A stretch of DNA of 35,034 nucleotides from Rhodospirillales bacterium (GCA_025352565.1 JANXTF010000049.1:1-35034), one strand, 5' to 3'; counted from the first letter of the stretch, positions 9,027-16,704 are shown. Program-made: numbers and translations. Notes: generated by a model from the letters alone, not told the origin.

Positions 9027-9542
9027 ATGAAGCGTATTCTATGTGGGGCCGTGGCCGTGCTGCTGGCCGTGTCGCAACAGGCGCAGGCGCAATCGCGCTG
9101 CGCGACGGCCGCCGACCAGGCGGTGTTCGACGTTCAGGCGTTGAAGGGCAAGCTGACGGTGCTGGCGATCACCTGCCGGGTCGACGAGCGGTACAACGCG
9201 TTCGTGGAGAAATACCGGCCCACGCTGGTGGCCAACGAGCGCCAGTTCACCGCCTACTTCAAGGGCCAGAAGGGCGGGCGGTCGCAGGCTGAGCAGGATT
9301 CCTACATCACGGCGCTGGTGAACGCGATGTCGAGCTTCACGACCACCGAGGGCGCGGAGTTCTGCGGCCGCAACGCGCCACTGTTCGACGAGGTGATGGC
9401 GCTGCGCACGCCGACCGAACTGCCGTCGTACGCGGCCGGCAAGAACCTGTTTCCGGCCTCGTTCGGCGCCTGCCTGAGTGCGCCCGCGCCCGAGCCCGCG
9501 CGCCGGACATCGTCGCCGGCCCGCGCCGCGAAGCCCCGCTAG
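9027..9542 (+). CDS. Small secreted protein of unknown function
   Basis: 171 aa, not recognised. Start at MKRILCGAVAVLLAV is supported by an AAGGGAG Shine-Dalgarno 7-13 bases upstream and by an immediate signal peptide ending near AQAQ. The mature part has four cysteines (RCATAAD, ITCRVD, EFCGRNA, GACLS), which suggests two disulfides in the periplasm. The last 25 residues are Pro/Ala/Arg-rich and probably disordered. A GC-rich hairpin follows the stop. Divergent from the DUF4139 gene with 59 bases between starts. Confidence 0.65.
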   Translation: MKRILCGAVAVLLAVSQQAQAQSRCATAADQAVFDVQALKGKLTVLAITCRVDERYNAFVEKYRPTLVANERQFTAYFKGQKGGRSQAEQDSYITALVNAMSSFTTTEGAEFCGRNAPLFDEVMALRTPTELPSYAAGKNLFPASFGACLSAPAPEPARRTSSPARAAKPR

Positions 9543-9550
9543 TGGTCCAA

Positions 9551-9579
9551 CCCTGACGCTCACGACCCGGGCGTCAGGG
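9551..9579 (+). terminator. Probable terminator hairpin after the small secreted protein gene
   Basis: CCCTGACGC (9551-9559) pairs perfectly with GCGTCAGGG (9571-9579) across an 11-base loop, followed by GATTT. It begins 8 bases after the stop. The T-run is short, so its strength is uncertain. Confidence 0.55.
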
Positions 9580-9601
9580 GATTTGGCCCGTGAAATCAAG
9601 G

Positions 9602-9636
9602 CCAGTGGATAGAATCCATCGGATTCCAGCCACTGG
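9602..9636. repeat. Two-tier inverted repeat between convergent genes, containing two GANTC sites
   Basis: CCAGTGG (9602-9608) pairs with CCACTGG (9630-9636), and inside it GAATCC (9612-9617) pairs with GGATTC (9621-9626), a 13-pair stem with a symmetric internal loop and a 3-base turn. It lies 11 bases past the stop of the lipoprotein gene, so it may serve as its terminator. No T-run follows on either strand. Each inner arm carries a GANTC site, the target of the CcrM-type enzyme encoded at 31606-32700. Confidence 0.6.
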
Positions 9637-9647
9637 AAAGGCTGGTT

Positions 9648-10094
9648 TCAGCCCGGGTTGACCGTCACCGCGACGCGGATGGCAAGGTCGCCCGGGAGAA
9701 GCTGCACGGAGAACGCGTCGGACCCCGCGTAGCGGGCGTCCGGCGTGTAATCCACGCGCGTATCGTTGCCGACCGTGTGGACATAGACCTTGCCATGCGC
9801 CGGGCGGGTGGCGAGCAGGCCGGCCGTGAACGGCCGGCCCGATTGACCGACCTTGAACGCGCACCAGCCGCCGTCATTGCCCAGCGTGATCGCCACCGGC
9901 GTCTCGCGGCCCGGCGTCAGCGCCACGTCGGCGGGGGCCGTGCACTGCCTGGCGCCGCCGGCAAAGTCGAACGCATACAGCTTTACGTTCGAGGCCGCCG
10001 GCGCGGGCGGTTTCTCGACGCATCCGGCCGTGGCCAGGGCGAGCAGAACCGACAGCCGGGCGGCGGTCAGCAGGGGGGTGTTCAACATCGACAT
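9648..10094 (-). CDS. Putative lipoprotein with Ig/cadherin-like beta domain
   Basis: 148 aa. The signal sequence ends in LATAGC with the candidate lipidated cysteine at residue 25, followed by the proline-rich tether VEKPPAPAAS. The rest is beta-rich. The ending KVYVHTVGNDTRVDYTPDARYAGSDAFSVQLLPGDLAIRVAVTVNPG follows the pattern 'x-Y-T-P-x-x-x-Y-x-G-x-D-x-F-x-V' of bacterial Ig-like and cadherin-like repeats. Two further cysteines (QC, WC) could form a disulfide. Probably anchored in the outer membrane; function unknown. A second start (MLNTP) lies two codons in. The tRNA-Val gene lies just upstream on the same strand. Confidence 0.65.
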   Translation of the reverse strand: MSMLNTPLLTAARLSVLLALATAGCVEKPPAPAASNVKLYAFDFAGGARQCTAPADVALTPGRETPVAITLGNDGGWCAFKVGQSGRPFTAGLLATRPAHGKVYVHTVGNDTRVDYTPDARYAGSDAFSVQLLPGDLAIRVAVTVNPG

Positions 10095-10112
10095 CTATGA
10101 CTACCAAGTTGA

Positions 10113-10140
10113 TGGGCGCGACAAAATGGTGGGCGCGACA
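10113..10140. repeat. 17-base period direct repeat of the tRNA-Val 3' end
   Basis: TGGGCGCGACA occurs at 10113-10123 and again at 10130-10140, where the second copy is the acceptor-arm 3' end of tRNA-Val. It could be a slippage duplication or the scar of an integrase att site; there is no integrase nearby. Confidence 0.5.
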
Positions 10141-10201
10141 GGGATTGAACCTGTGACCCTTCGCGTGTGAAGCGAATGCTCTACCGCTGAGCTACGCGCC
10201 C
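10127..10201 (-). tRNA. tRNA-Val, anticodon CAC
   Basis: 75 nt including the encoded CCA. Acceptor stem GGGCGCG/CGCGCCC (perfect 7 pairs), D-arm GCTC-AGCGGTA-GAGC, anticodon stem TTCGC/GCGAA with loop TTCACAC (anticodon CAC, reading GUG), 5-base variable region, and T-arm ACAGG-TTCAATC-CCTGT. All arms pair without mismatch. The last bases of the gene (TGTCGCGCCCA read on minus) are repeated once, 17 bases downstream. Confidence 0.97.
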
Positions 10202-10335
10202 GGGTGCGCCCTGAGAAGCCCCAGGGCCTTCGAGATCGGCGGCTTTCCTACCCAGTCCATCCGGGCAACGCAAGACCCGCCCCGTTCTCGCGCCCCCCAT
10301 ATCGCCCCTCTAGCCGAGATGCCGCGCGCGCGCGA

Positions 10336-10367
10336 AGATCGGGCAACGGGACAATCGGGCAACGGGA
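10336..10367. repeat. Perfect 16-bp tandem duplication upstream of paaG
   Basis: ATCGGGCAACGGGACA occurs twice without gap (10336-10351 and 10352-10367). The second copy ends 6 bases before the paaG start and sits in its ribosome-binding region, so it may affect translation initiation. Confidence 0.85.
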
Positions 10368-10373
10368 CAGGGG

Positions 10374-11171
10374 ATGGCCATGAACGACATGAGCGAGGGC
10401 GCCGTGCTACGGGTCGATGTGCGGGCTGGCTATCGGGTGCTGACGCTCAATCGGCCGGAGCGGATGAACGCGCTCGACCAAAAAACCCTCGCCGCCCTCG
10501 TCGCGGCCATAGCGGAGGCCGAAGCCGACACCGAATGCCGCGCCCTGCTGCTGACCGGCACCGGCCGTGCGTTCTGCGCGGGGGCCGATCTGGGCAGCCT
10601 GGAGCCGGGCGCCGACCTGGGCGATGCGATCGACCGCGGCTGGAATGTGCTTGCCCGCAAGCTGCACACAATGCGGGTGCCCACCGTCTGCGCCGTGAAC
10701 GGCATCGCGGCTGGGGCGGGGGCCAACCTCGCGCTGGGCTGCGACATCGTGCTGGCGGCGCGCTCGGCCAAATTCGTGCAGGCCTTCTCGAAGATCGCCC
10801 TGGTGCCGGATTGCGGCGGCTCCTGGCTGCTGCCGCGCCTGGTGGGGCTGGGGCGCGCGCGGGCGCTGGCGATGCTGGCCGAGCCGGTTTCGGCCGAACA
10901 GGCGGCAAGCTGGGGGATGATCTGGCGCGCGGTCGAGGACGAGTCGCTGATGAGCGAGGCGGAGGCCGTGGCGGCGGCGCTGGCGACCCAGCCGACCCAC
11001 GCCCTGGTTCTCACCCGGCAATTACTGGCGGAGGGCAGCGCCAACACGTTCGACGCGCAGCTGGACCGGGAACGCGACACCCAGCGCGCGGCGGGCCGGA
11101 CCGCCGATTTCCGCGAGGGCGTGATGGCGTTCCGCGAAAAGCGCCCGGCGGTGTTCGACGGCAAGCCGTGA
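10374..11171 (+). CDS. paaG: PaaG-like enoyl-CoA hydratase/isomerase (1,2-epoxyphenylacetyl-CoA isomerase)
   Basis: 265 aa crotonase-fold enzyme. Oxyanion-hole segments are visible in TGTGRAFCAGADL (about residues 62-74) and NGIAAGAGANLALGCDIVLAA (about 110-130). The segment AKFVQAFSKIALVPDCGGSWLLPRLVGLGRA is typical of PaaG, with the conserved Asp in VPDCGGSW. In phenylacetate degradation PaaG converts ring-1,2-epoxyphenylacetyl-CoA to the oxepin isomer. Assignment as PaaG rather than a generic enoyl-CoA hydratase is strengthened by the downstream paaI and paaK. Its stop overlaps the paaI start (GTGA at 11168-11171). The epoxidase PaaABCE and the ring hydrolase PaaZ are not in this window. 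Confidence 0.85.
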   Translation: MAMNDMSEGAVLRVDVRAGYRVLTLNRPERMNALDQKTLAALVAAIAEAEADTECRALLLTGTGRAFCAGADLGSLEPGADLGDAIDRGWNVLARKLHTMRVPTVCAVNGIAAGAGANLALGCDIVLAARSAKFVQAFSKIALVPDCGGSWLLPRLVGLGRARALAMLAEPVSAEQAASWGMIWRAVEDESLMSEAEAVAAALATQPTHALVLTRQLLAEGSANTFDAQLDRERDTQRAAGRTADFREGVMAFREKRPAVFDGKP

Positions 11172-11638
11172 AGGCAGCCACCGTAAACGCAGCCACCCTG
11201 AAGGCGCCGGCCGACCCCCAGGCGCTCGCGCAGGCCTGCGCCGCTTCCATGTGGGCGGATGACCGGGCCAGCCAGGGACTTGGCATGGTGCTGGAGGCGG
11301 TCGGCCCCGGCCATGCCCGCATGGCGATGGCGGTGACCGAGGCGATGGTCAACGGCCACGGCATTTGCCATGGCGGCTTCATCTTCGCGCTGGCGGACAG
11401 CGCCTTCGCCTTCGCCTGCAACTCCCGCAACGCGCGTGCCGTCGCCGCCCAGTGCAGCATCGCCTATCTTCGTCCGGGAAAGCTCGGCGACCGCCTGGTG
11501 GCCGTGGCCGAGGAACGCGCGGTCGCCGGCCGTTCCGGCATCTACGACATTCGGGTGCTCGACGGGCAGGGCACGGTCATCGCCGAGTTTCGCGGCCATT
11601 CGCGCCAGGTCGGCCAGAGCTTCTTCGAGGAGGCGTGA
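11168..11638 (+). CDS. paaI: PaaI-like hydroxyphenylacetyl-CoA thioesterase
   Basis: 156 aa hot-dog-fold thioesterase with a GTG start overlapping the paaG stop. The family signature is VNGHGICHGGFIFALADSAFAFACNS (about residues 60-85), including the conserved HGG and the acidic residue of the catalytic helix. AAQCSIAYLRPGKLGDRLVA is the next conserved strand. PaaI removes CoA from dead-end hydroxyphenylacetyl-CoA compounds and so protects the CoA pool. The N-terminus carries a degenerate 5-residue repeat (KAATV-NAATL). The stop overlaps the paaK start (TGATG), so the three genes are translationally coupled. Confidence 0.87.
   Translation: MKAATVNAATLKAPADPQALAQACAASMWADDRASQGLGMVLEAVGPGHARMAMAVTEAMVNGHGICHGGFIFALADSAFAFACNSRNARAVAAQCSIAYLRPGKLGDRLVAVAEERAVAGRSGIYDIRVLDGQGTVIAEFRGHSRQVGQSFFEEA
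11171..11200. repeat. Two-copy 15-bp tandem repeat at the start of paaI
   Basis: Copies 11171-11185 and 11186-11200 agree at 12 of 15 bases and encode KAATV then NAATL. In frame, so it only lengthens the disordered N-terminus. Confidence 0.55.
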
Positions 11639-12951
11639 TGCTGACCCCGTGCGATCTGTCGCCAAGGCCCGGCGACCTGGAGTCGATCGAGACGGCGTCG
11701 CGCGACGAGATCATGGCGGTGCAGCTCGCGCGGCTGCAATGGTCGGTGCGGCACGCCTATGACAACGTGGCCCATTACCGGCGCGCGTTCGACGCCGCCG
11801 GCGTGCATCCCGACGATGTGCGCTCGCTGGACGATATCCGGCGGTTTCCATTCACCACCAAGCACGATCTGCGGAACAACTATCCGTTCGGCATGTTCGC
11901 CGTGCCGCGCGAGCGGGTGGCGCGCATCCACGCCTCCAGCGGCACCACCGGCAAGCCCACCGTGGTGGGCTACACCAGGGCCGATATCGCCATGTGGTCC
12001 GCGCTGATGGCCCGCTCCATCCGCGCCTCGGGGGGGCGTGCGGGGATGCGGGTGCATGTGGCGTACGGCTACGGGCTGTTCACCGGCGGACTGGGCGCGC
12101 ATTACGGCGCCGAGCATCTGGGCTGCACCGTCATTCCCATGTCGGGCGGGCAGACCGAGCGGCAGGTGCAGCTGATCCGGGACTTCGAGCCGGACATCAT
12201 CATGATCACGCCCAGCTACATGCTGGCGCTGCTGGACGGCTTCCGCGCCCTGGGCCTCGACCCGCGCGACACCGCGCTGAAGCTGGGCATCTTCGGCGCC
12301 GAGCCCTGGACCAACGCCATGCGCGCCGAGATCGAGCGCGATTTCGGCATCCATGCGGTCGATATCTACGGACTGTCCGAGGTGATGGGCCCCGGCATCG
12401 CCAATGAGTGCGTGGAGACCAAGGACGGGCTGCACATCTGGGAGGATCATTTCCTGCCGGAGATCATCGACCCGGCGACCGGCGCGGTGCTGCCCGACGG
12501 CGAGCTGGGCGAACTGGTGTTCACCTCGCTCAGCAAGGAGGCGATGCCGGTGATCCGCTACCGCACGCGCGACCTCACCCGCCTGCTGCCGGGCACAGCG
12601 CGGAGCATGCGGCGGATGCAGAAGGTGACGGGGCGCTCGGACGACATGATGATCGTGCGCGGGGTGAACGTGTTCCCGACGCAGATCGAGGAGGAATTGC
12701 TGAAATTCGCCGCGCTCAGCGGCCACTACCAGGTGGTGCTGACCCGCGAGGGCCGGATGGACGCGATGGCGGTGCATGTCGAGGCGCGGCCCGAGGGCTG
12801 GGCCGGCGGCGTGGACGGCCTGGCTGCCGCTCTGGCGGCGCGGATCAAGGAGATGGTGGGGGTGACGGCCCGCGTGGTGGTGGAGGCGCCGGGCGCGGTC
12901 GAACGCTCGCTCGGCAAGGCGCGGCGGGTGGTCGACAGGCGGCGGGAGTAG
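11638..12951 (+). CDS. paaK: Phenylacetate-CoA ligase
   Basis: 437 aa AMP-forming ligase that activates phenylacetate to phenylacetyl-CoA in the cytoplasm, the entry step of the aerobic hybrid pathway. Motifs: the ATP-binding P-loop ASSGTTGKPTVVGYT (about residues 99-113), the adenylate-site segment DIYGLSEVMGPGIANEC, the hinge region VTGRSDDMMIVRGVNVFPTQIEE, and the C-terminal lysine region VERSLGKARRV. Length and N-terminus (ARLQWSVRHAYDNVAHYRRAFD) match the PaaK family. Last gene of the coupled paaG-paaI-paaK set; the next gene starts 37 bases later with its own Shine-Dalgarno. Confidence 0.93.
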   Translation: MLTPCDLSPRPGDLESIETASRDEIMAVQLARLQWSVRHAYDNVAHYRRAFDAAGVHPDDVRSLDDIRRFPFTTKHDLRNNYPFGMFAVPRERVARIHASSGTTGKPTVVGYTRADIAMWSALMARSIRASGGRAGMRVHVAYGYGLFTGGLGAHYGAEHLGCTVIPMSGGQTERQVQLIRDFEPDIIMITPSYMLALLDGFRALGLDPRDTALKLGIFGAEPWTNAMRAEIERDFGIHAVDIYGLSEVMGPGIANECVETKDGLHIWEDHFLPEIIDPATGAVLPDGELGELVFTSLSKEAMPVIRYRTRDLTRLLPGTARSMRRMQKVTGRSDDMMIVRGVNVFPTQIEEELLKFAALSGHYQVVLTREGRMDAMAVHVEARPEGWAGGVDGLAAALAARIKEMVGVTARVVVEAPGAVERSLGKARRVVDRRRE

Positions 12952-12988
12952 GTTCAGACTTCCCGGCAAAAGTTTGAGGAAACGAACA

Positions 12989-14926
12989 ATGCGCGCCATG
13001 CGGCTGGTCCTGCCATTCCTGATGCTCGCCCCATCCGCCCACGCGGAGGTCACGCGCTTCGAGATCCTCGCGCGCGACCAGCCGGCCCTCGGCGGCCAGA
13101 GCTTCGGCGCCGGCGGCACCACCGAGAAGATAACCGCGCGGGCCACCATCGCGCTCGACCCGACCGACCCGCGCAACGCGGTCATCGCCAACATCGGGGC
13201 CGCGCCGCGCAACGCCGGGGGCCGGGTCGAGGCCACCAGCGAGGTCGTCATCCTGCGGCCCGCCCACCCCAACGGCACGCTGCTGTTCGAGGTATTGAAC
13301 CGGGGCCGCAAGCTGTTGCCCAGCTTCGTGCAGGACGGCGATGCCGCCGCCGGCACCCGGCTCGCCCAATCCGGCGACGCGGGCAGCGGCTTCCTGCTGG
13401 AACAGGGTTTTACCCTCGTCTGGGCGGCCTGGCAGGAGGATGCGCCGGTCAGTCCTGGCGCGCTGCGGATAGCGGTGCCGGTCGCCGCCGGGGTCACCGG
13501 ACGCTCGCGCGAGGAGTTCCTGCTCGACGGCACGGCGGGCGCCAAGCGCGTGACGCTGTCCTATCCGGCGGCCGACCCGGCGGTTTCGCGGATTTCCATG
13601 CGCGGCAGCGCCGATGCGCCCAGCCTGACCCCGGAGGGGCTCACGGCCCGCTTCGTCGATCCCGTCACCATCGAGGTGACGGCACCCCCCGGCGCGCCGG
13701 CCACTACGCTGTTCGAGTTCAGCTACCTGGCGCGCGATCCCAAGGTGACCGGCATCGGCCTCGCCGCCATCCGCGACGTGACCGCTTTCCTGCGCCGCGA
13801 CATGTCGGACGCGAATCCGCTCGCCTCGGGCGGACGCGCCACCATTTCGCGCGCCATCGGCCTCGGCATCTCCCAGTCCGGCCGGGTGCTGCGGGACGCG
13901 CTGTATTACGGCATGAACCAGGACGAGCGCGGGCGCATGGTGTTCGAGGGCATGATGCCGCTCATCCCCGGTGCCCGCCGCAGCTTCACCAATGCCAGCT
14001 TCGCCCAGCCCGGCCGCAACCCCGGGCCGCAATTCGACCGGCTGTATCCGGTGCTGCAATTCCCGTTCACCTACCCCGTGCTGGATGACGCGGTGAGCGG
14101 CAAGCGCGACGGGATCATGCTGCGCTGCCTCGCCTCGAACACCTGCCCGCGCGTGATCCAGGTGGACAGCGAGTTCGAATACTGGGGTTCGCAGGGAAGC
14201 CTCCTGGGCTCCGACACCAAGGGCAACCCGATCGACCTGCCGCAGTCCGTGCGGCTATTCATGCTGGCGGGAACGCCGCACGGCAACGCGGCCAACGCGG
14301 TGGCCACGAAGCGCGCGGATTGTGCCCTCCCGCTCAACCCGAACAATGGCGGCCCGGCGTTCCGCGCGCTGATCGTGGCGATGCAGAGCTGGCTCGCGGA
14401 TGGCGCGCCGCCGCCGGCGAGCCGCTATCCGTCGCGGGCGCAAGGGACGCTGGTGCGCGCGGGTCAGGACGCCGCGCCGATTCCGGGCCTTGGCTATCGC
14501 GGGCAGCAGGCGGTGGCGCAACTGGTCGAGCAGACGCCGGACGGCCCCGTGGCGCGCGGGTCTTACCCGCTGTTCGTGCCGCGGGTGGGGCTCGACGGCA
14601 ATGCGATCGCCGGCATCCGCCTACCGATCGTGGCGGCGCCACGGGCGACCTACACCGGATGGAACCCCGTGGTGGGCCTCACGGGCGCGCAAGACCTCTG
14701 CACCCAGATGGGCGCCGTGCTGCCGTTCCCGGCGCACGCGACGCCGGGCGATCCGCGGCCGGCGCTCGACGTGCTGTACCCCACCCCGGATGCCTACGTG
14801 CAAGCGGTTCATGCGGCGGCGGCCGAACTGGTTGCAGCCCGCCTGATGCTGCCGAACGACGCCGAAGCCGCCGAGCGCGCCGCGCGGGAGGGCACGCTGG
14901 CAAAATTGGGGACGCTGGCGGATTGA
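12989..14926 (+). CDS. Secreted alpha/beta hydrolase-domain protein (large, Abhydrolase_10-like)
   Basis: 645 aa. ATG chosen because it has a GAGGA Shine-Dalgarno (12975-12979) and is followed by a signal peptide (MRAMRLVLPFLMLAPSAHA). The probable nucleophile elbow is IGLGISQSGRVLRDALYYGMNQDE. Downstream come FEGMMPLIPGARRS, FEYWGSQGSLL and LAGTPHGN, the last with a candidate catalytic His. These are typical of a large family of exported hydrolases of unknown substrate common in alphaproteobacteria. It follows the paa genes, but nothing in the sequence ties it to phenylacetate. Its stop codon abuts the broken Rieske gene, whose 5' part is missing exactly at this junction. Confidence 0.78.
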   Translation: MRAMRLVLPFLMLAPSAHAEVTRFEILARDQPALGGQSFGAGGTTEKITARATIALDPTDPRNAVIANIGAAPRNAGGRVEATSEVVILRPAHPNGTLLFEVLNRGRKLLPSFVQDGDAAAGTRLAQSGDAGSGFLLEQGFTLVWAAWQEDAPVSPGALRIAVPVAAGVTGRSREEFLLDGTAGAKRVTLSYPAADPAVSRISMRGSADAPSLTPEGLTARFVDPVTIEVTAPPGAPATTLFEFSYLARDPKVTGIGLAAIRDVTAFLRRDMSDANPLASGGRATISRAIGLGISQSGRVLRDALYYGMNQDERGRMVFEGMMPLIPGARRSFTNASFAQPGRNPGPQFDRLYPVLQFPFTYPVLDDAVSGKRDGIMLRCLASNTCPRVIQVDSEFEYWGSQGSLLGSDTKGNPIDLPQSVRLFMLAGTPHGNAANAVATKRADCALPLNPNNGGPAFRALIVAMQSWLADGAPPPASRYPSRAQGTLVRAGQDAAPIPGLGYRGQQAVAQLVEQTPDGPVARGSYPLFVPRVGLDGNAIAGIRLPIVAAPRATYTGWNPVVGLTGAQDLCTQMGAVLPFPAHATPGDPRPALDVLYPTPDAYVQAVHAAAAELVAARLMLPNDAEAAERAAREGTLAKLGTLAD

Positions 14927-14937
14927 AGGCCCGCGGC

Positions 14938-15310
14938 GGCGGAAGGCTCACGATCCTTGCGGAAGGCGACATGCCTGGCGAATACCGGATGTCGCGCCCT
15001 GGGGAGATGCTGAAATGCCCGTGGCACGGCTGGGAGTTCGACATCCGCACCGGGCAGTCGTGGTGCGAGCCGACCAATACCAACCCGCGCTGACATTAAC
15101 CCACCGCCGCCCCCACCCCGGCCCTCGCTCTTGTGGGGAGGCCCGGGGTGGGGGGCGAGAGTCAATCCCTCCGCGTTCAGGTATAAAACATACGTCAAAC
15201 GCTACGGCGTTACGGTCGCGAGCGGAGAACAACTGGAGAAAGGGCCGTGTGTCGCGGACGCCTTCCCGACCAGCGTCGCGGGTCAGTACATCGTCGTCGA
15301 GGCTGAACGT
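14938..15310 (+). pseudogene. Rieske [2Fe-2S] protein, 5'-truncated and split by a hairpin insertion
   Basis: Two pieces of one Rieske protein lie in different frames. Piece 1 (14938-15090) reads GGRLTILAEGDMPGEYR, then KCPWHGWEFDIRTGQSWCEP, which contains the second cluster-binding motif CPWHGW. Piece 2 (15185-15305) reads KTYVKRYGVTVASGEQLEKG, then ADAFPTSVAGQYIVVE, which is the usual C-terminal part. In intact proteins these are contiguous. Between them is a palindromic stretch of about 90-100 bases. The N-terminal part with the first Cys-x-His cluster motif is absent, apparently lost at the junction with the hydrolase gene. No functional cluster can form. The intact gene probably belonged with the HisD-like dehydrogenase just downstream. 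Confidence 0.8.
15110..15154. repeat. REP-like palindromic element inside the Rieske pseudogene
   Basis: CCCCCACCCCGG (15110-15121) pairs perfectly with CCGGGGTGGGGG (15143-15154), with an inner CCTC/GAGG stem (15123-15126 and 15138-15141). It separates the two Rieske pieces and shifts their frame. A compact GC palindrome of this type without an open frame fits a REP or MITE-like element; I see no clean target-site duplication and no second copy in this window. Confidence 0.6.
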
Positions 15311-15408
15311 CGCGGATCGGCTGGCCTCCCGCGCCTTGGGCATGTTGTCGCGATCCCGGCTTTGCCCGATCATCGACAGGTCGGGCATCTGCCCGAGGGG
15401 ATCGAACC

Positions 15409-16704
15409 ATGTCGCCGCCGAAGAAAGAAATTACCGGGATCTCCTTCATCAAGGCTCCCGGCCGCAATGCCGCGACCGACAATGCCGAGGTGGAACGCAC
15501 CGTGAAGGAGGTGCTGGCCGCAGTGCGCGACCGCGGCGACGCGGCGGTGCGGGAGTTCTCCCGCAAATTCGATGGCGCGGCGCCCGCGGTGTTGGAGATT
15601 TCGAGGCAGGAGCGGCTCGCGGCGGTGGCCGGGCTCGATCCGCAGACCCGCGCCGATACCGAATTCGCGATCGAGCGGGTGCGCGCCTTCGCCCAGGCGC
15701 AGCGCGACACCATCCTGCCGCTCGAGGTCGAGATGCTGCCCGGCCTGCATCTCGGCCATCGCGTCATCCCCATCCGGCGCATCGGCGCCTATGTGCCGGG
15801 CGGCCGCTATCCGCTGCTGTCGGCGGCGCTGATGACCATCATCCCGGCCAAGGTCGCCGGCTGCGACGAGGTGATCGCCTGCCTGCCGCCGCGCAGCCAT
15901 CCCGCCGTGATCGCGGGGTGCGAGATGTCGGGGGCCGACCGGGTGTTCCGCGTCGGCGGCGCGCAGGCGATCGCGGCGATGGCGTTCGGCACCGAAAGCA
16001 TTCCGGCGGTCGACAAGATCGTGGGGCCGGGAAACGCATTCGTGAACGAGGCCAAGCGCCAGGTGTTCGGCCCGGTGGGCATCGACCAGCTGGCCGGCCC
16101 CAGCGAGATTTTCGTGGTGGCCGACGCGACCGGCGACGCGGAGATGATCGCGACCGATCTGCTGGCGCAGGCCGAGCATGACGTGCGCACCCGGGTGGGG
16201 CTTATCACCACCGACCGCGCGCTGGCGGAGGCGACGCTCGCCGAGGTGTCGCGGCAGCTCGAAGGGCTTTCCACCGCCGACGTCGCGGGACGCGCCTGGA
16301 CGGATTACGGGGAGATCGTGCTGTGCGACAGCGAGGCGGCGATGATCGCGTATTCCGATTTCATCGCGGCCGAGCATCTGCAGGTTCACACCGCCGACCC
16401 ACACGCCATGTCGCTGAAGTTGCGCGACTACGGCTCGCTGTTCATCGGGCCGCTGGCGAGCGTGGTGTATTCCGACAAATGCTGCGGCACCAACCATACC
16501 CTGCCGACCATGGGGGCGGCGCGCTACACCGGCGGGCTGTGGGTGGGCTCGTATTTGAAAATCTGCACGCATCAATGGCTGGACGAGCGCGGCGTGGCCG
16601 CCGTGGCGCCGCCGGCCACGCGGCAGAGTGCGCGCGAGGGGCTGGAGGGCCATCGCCGGGCTGCGGCGCTGCGGCTGGAGCGGATGCAGGCGGCGGTGCC
16701 GTGA
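15409..16704 (+). CDS. Histidinol dehydrogenase-family NAD-dependent dehydrogenase (HisD paralogue, possibly HpsN-like)
   Basis: 431 aa, normal HisD-fold length. The zinc and catalytic positions look intact: DLLAQAEHD (Q and H ligands), FIAAEHLQVHT (catalytic Glu-His pair), YSDKCCGTNHTLPT (Asp ligand) and LEGHRRAAALR (C-terminal His). The segment KCCGTNHTLPTMGAARYTGGLWVGSYLK differs from biosynthetic HisD, which usually has a sequence like SGPNHVLPT and lacks the CC. This variant occurs in catabolic paralogues such as HpsN, sulfopropanediol 3-dehydrogenase. Its neighbours are remnants of a Rieske protein and an SDR, not his genes. I therefore call it a catabolic polyol or sulfonate dehydrogenase candidate; true HisD cannot be excluded. 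Confidence 0.75.
   Translation: MSPPKKEITGISFIKAPGRNAATDNAEVERTVKEVLAAVRDRGDAAVREFSRKFDGAAPAVLEISRQERLAAVAGLDPQTRADTEFAIERVRAFAQAQRDTILPLEVEMLPGLHLGHRVIPIRRIGAYVPGGRYPLLSAALMTIIPAKVAGCDEVIACLPPRSHPAVIAGCEMSGADRVFRVGGAQAIAAMAFGTESIPAVDKIVGPGNAFVNEAKRQVFGPVGIDQLAGPSEIFVVADATGDAEMIATDLLAQAEHDVRTRVGLITTDRALAEATLAEVSRQLEGLSTADVAGRAWTDYGEIVLCDSEAAMIAYSDFIAAEHLQVHTADPHAMSLKLRDYGSLFIGPLASVVYSDKCCGTNHTLPTMGAARYTGGLWVGSYLKICTHQWLDERGVAAVAPPATRQSAREGLEGHRRAAALRLERMQAAVP

Noticed and set aside
14948-15388. A 146-codon minus-strand frame across the Rieske pseudogene
   Set aside because: No recognisable protein; the plus strand there has unmistakable Rieske pieces.
15409-16704. Straightforward hisD of histidine biosynthesis
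   Set aside because: No his genes nearby, and the active-site segment differs from the biosynthetic type; cannot be fully excluded.
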